7,387 nucleotides of DNA from an uncultured Hyphomicrobiales bacterium (GTDB lineage Bacteria > Pseudomonadota > Alphaproteobacteria > Rhizobiales > Beijerinckiaceae). The notes under the pieces were generated by a model that was not told the origin of the DNA, did not search any database, and was given only the letters and a program-made list of their open reading frames with translations. The stretch is taken from NCBI GenBank assembly GCA_903918155.1, contig CAIXDD010000369.1, forward strand, positions 1 to 7,387. The letters are read 5' to 3'. Shown in pieces: positions 6,427-7,387 of this stretch; position 1 is the first letter of the stretch; each line of letters starts with the position of its first letter. A program made the translations under genes and the position numbers.

Positions 6427-6615
6427 ATGGGCGACGTCGCGCAAACCTTCGTTGAGCGCGGCGACCTCGCCCACCTTGCGCTGCTGTTGTGGGCGAGCGG
6501 CGCGTCGGGCCTTCTGCTCTTCGCGCTGAGGGAGCTGGCCTGCGCCAATCGCCGGTTCGACGCTTTCGTGCGCGAACTGGCGCGGTTCAATCGCAAACAT
6601 GGAGGCGAGCCATGA
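6427..6615 (+). CDS. Small single-span membrane protein between portal and protease genes
   Basis: A 62-residue hypothetical. A short polar N-terminus is followed by one hydrophobic helix (about residues 14-34, DLAHLALLLWASGASGLLLF), then a basic amphipathic tail (RRFDAFVRELARFNRKH). The ATG at 6427 has a very good ribosome site (AGGAG at 6417-6421, five bases away). A GTG at 6331 would lengthen it by 32 residues, overlapping the portal gene, but without such a site. Its stop overlaps the next start in an ATGA. R. capsulatus GTA has a small gene of unknown role (g3.5) in the same slot; homology to it cannot be shown here. One span with a charged tail is not enough to call it a holin, whose usual place is elsewhere. 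Confidence 0.7.
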   Translation: MGDVAQTFVERGDLAHLALLLWASGASGLLLFALRELACANRRFDAFVRELARFNRKHGGEP

Positions 6616-6761
6616 TCGGCTTGTTGACGCGCGCCGGCTCCCGCAGGCGCAAACGGCGCGCGCCGCGCGATCCGCAGGATGTGTTCCGCGCCTTCGTGCG
6701 CACGCTCGAAATTCTGCGCGTCCAGGCGCGCGGCGCGCAAGGCGGGGGGCGGCGGGCATGA
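6612..6761 (+). CDS. Very small basic protein, unknown function
   Basis: A 49-residue hypothetical, Arg-rich at the start (SRRRKRRAPRDP), with a short helix (DVFRAFVRTLEILRVQARG) and a Gly/Arg tail. It has no family signature I recognise. Translation is supported by GGAGG at 6601-6605, six bases before the ATG, and by tight coupling on both sides: its ATGA start overlaps the upstream stop and its stop overlaps the protease start in another ATGA. The strong basic character suggests nucleic-acid or acidic-partner binding (inference). Together with the preceding gene it may replace the single small gene found here in other GTAs. Confidence 0.6.
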   Translation: MIGLLTRAGSRRRKRRAPRDPQDVFRAFVRTLEILRVQARGAQGGGRRA

Positions 6762-7351
6762 AGGCGCTGGATAGCGGCGCGACGACGCGCCGAAAAGCTT
6801 ATGGAACCCATGCGGCCGCGCGCGCGCTGGAGACCAAGCGCGCGGGCCTGCGCCTCGACGGCCTCGACCGCGCCGGCGCGTTCGAAGGCTATGCGAGCCT
6901 CTTCGACGTGGTGGATCTGGGCGGGGACGTGGTGGCGCCCGGCGCCTTCGCCGCGAGCCTGCGCCGCACGGGGGCTGCCGGCGTGCGCATGCTCTGGCAA
7001 CATGAGCAGGATACGCCCATCGGCGTGTGGCTGTCGCTGGAGGAGGACGCGCGCGGATTGAAAGCGCGCGGGCGCCTGAATCTCGCGGTCGGGCGGGCGC
7101 GCGAAACGCTCGCGCTCTTGCGCGACGGCGCCGTCGACGGCCTGTCGATCGGCTATCGCACGCGCAAGGCGATCAAGGACGCCCGCAGCGGCGTGCGTCG
7201 GCTCGTCGAGCTTGATCTGGTGGAGATCTCGATCGTCACCTTTCCCATGTTGCCGCAGGCGCGCATCAGCGCGGTGAAGCGCTGCGACGTCGGCGTCTGG
7301 CGCGCGCGCGCCGATGATTTCCAAAAACGGCTTTTGCGCCTCGCGCGCTGA
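6758..7351 (+). CDS. HK97-family prohead maturation protease
   Basis: A 197-residue serine protease (S78/U35 type, GTA g4 position) that processes the major capsid protein and itself during head assembly. The family order is present: FEGYASLFDVVDLGGDVVAPGAF (42-64), WQHEQDTPIG with catalytic His82, GLSIGY with catalytic Ser130, and LVELDLVEISIVTFPMLPQA, where Glu156 precedes the usual I-S-I-V-T-P-like strand. Length is normal. The ATG at 6758 is chosen because it forms an ATGA with the preceding stop, is preceded by G-rich sequence, and excludes a shadow extension back to 6599. The C-terminal basic stretch (FQKRLLRLAR) is usual for delta-domain-like cleavage regions. The major capsid gene is expected next; the last 36 bases of the window show nothing more. 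Confidence 0.94.
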   Translation: MKALDSGATTRRKAYGTHAAARALETKRAGLRLDGLDRAGAFEGYASLFDVVDLGGDVVAPGAFAASLRRTGAAGVRMLWQHEQDTPIGVWLSLEEDARGLKARGRLNLAVGRARETLALLRDGAVDGLSIGYRTRKAIKDARSGVRRLVELDLVEISIVTFPMLPQARISAVKRCDVGVWRARADDFQKRLLRLAR

Positions 7352-7387
7352 CCCCATTCCGCGCCGCGCGCCGCCGTCGCGCCCGCG

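Noticed and set aside
1..7387. CRISPR array, tRNA or rRNA gene, insertion sequence, att site or integrase
   Set aside because: No regularly spaced repeats, cloverleaf-like tRNA sequence, transposase motifs or flanking direct repeats were seen by eye on either strand.

Overview
The window reads as a piece of a high-GC alphaproteobacterial chromosome, most likely Hyphomicrobiales (Rhizobiales). The reasons are the strong GC bias (runs of GCGCGC throughout), the family content (a GT51 penicillin-binding protein, a YcgN-type cysteine-cluster protein, a cysteine-poor Crp/Fnr regulator) and a head-gene block in the order of the Rhodobacter capsulatus-type gene transfer agent (GTA). The genus cannot be fixed from the sequence alone.

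Left part (1-2898), host genes. A peptidoglycan glycosyltransferase gene runs off the left edge on the minus strand. It is divergent from a plus-strand ycgN-like gene, with a 115-base promoter region between them. ycgN converges on a minus-strand Crp/Fnr regulator gene. The regulator's intrinsic terminator is a 6-bp hairpin plus T6 lying on the last codons of ycgN. Behind the regulator, on the same strand and 60 bases away, is a TIM-barrel sugar-phosphate isomerase/epimerase-like gene.

Control region (2899-3168). This divergent intergenic stretch holds a dense array of G-runs on the plus strand (G-quadruplex candidate). It is followed by an AT-rich island with a 7-bp inverted repeat, then a TTGACA -35 element with a weak -10, and a leader of about 75 bases before the first phage-type gene.

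Right part (3169-7351), a phage-type head and packaging operon, all plus strand: a small-terminase-like HTH/coiled-coil protein, the large terminase, an HK97-type portal protein, a small single-span membrane protein, a 49-residue basic protein, and an HK97-type (S78) prohead protease. The genes are tightly coupled: the terminase genes overlap by 104 bases, and two consecutive ATGA stop/start overlaps link the last three. The major capsid gene would be expected just past the right edge. Order, host-like composition, intact motifs and the absence of integrase, repressor or att-like sequence favour a domesticated GTA over a temperate prophage, but the window shows only the first part of the cluster.

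The least explained parts are the GTA control region, the HTH-bearing small-terminase candidate, and the two tiny proteins between portal and protease.
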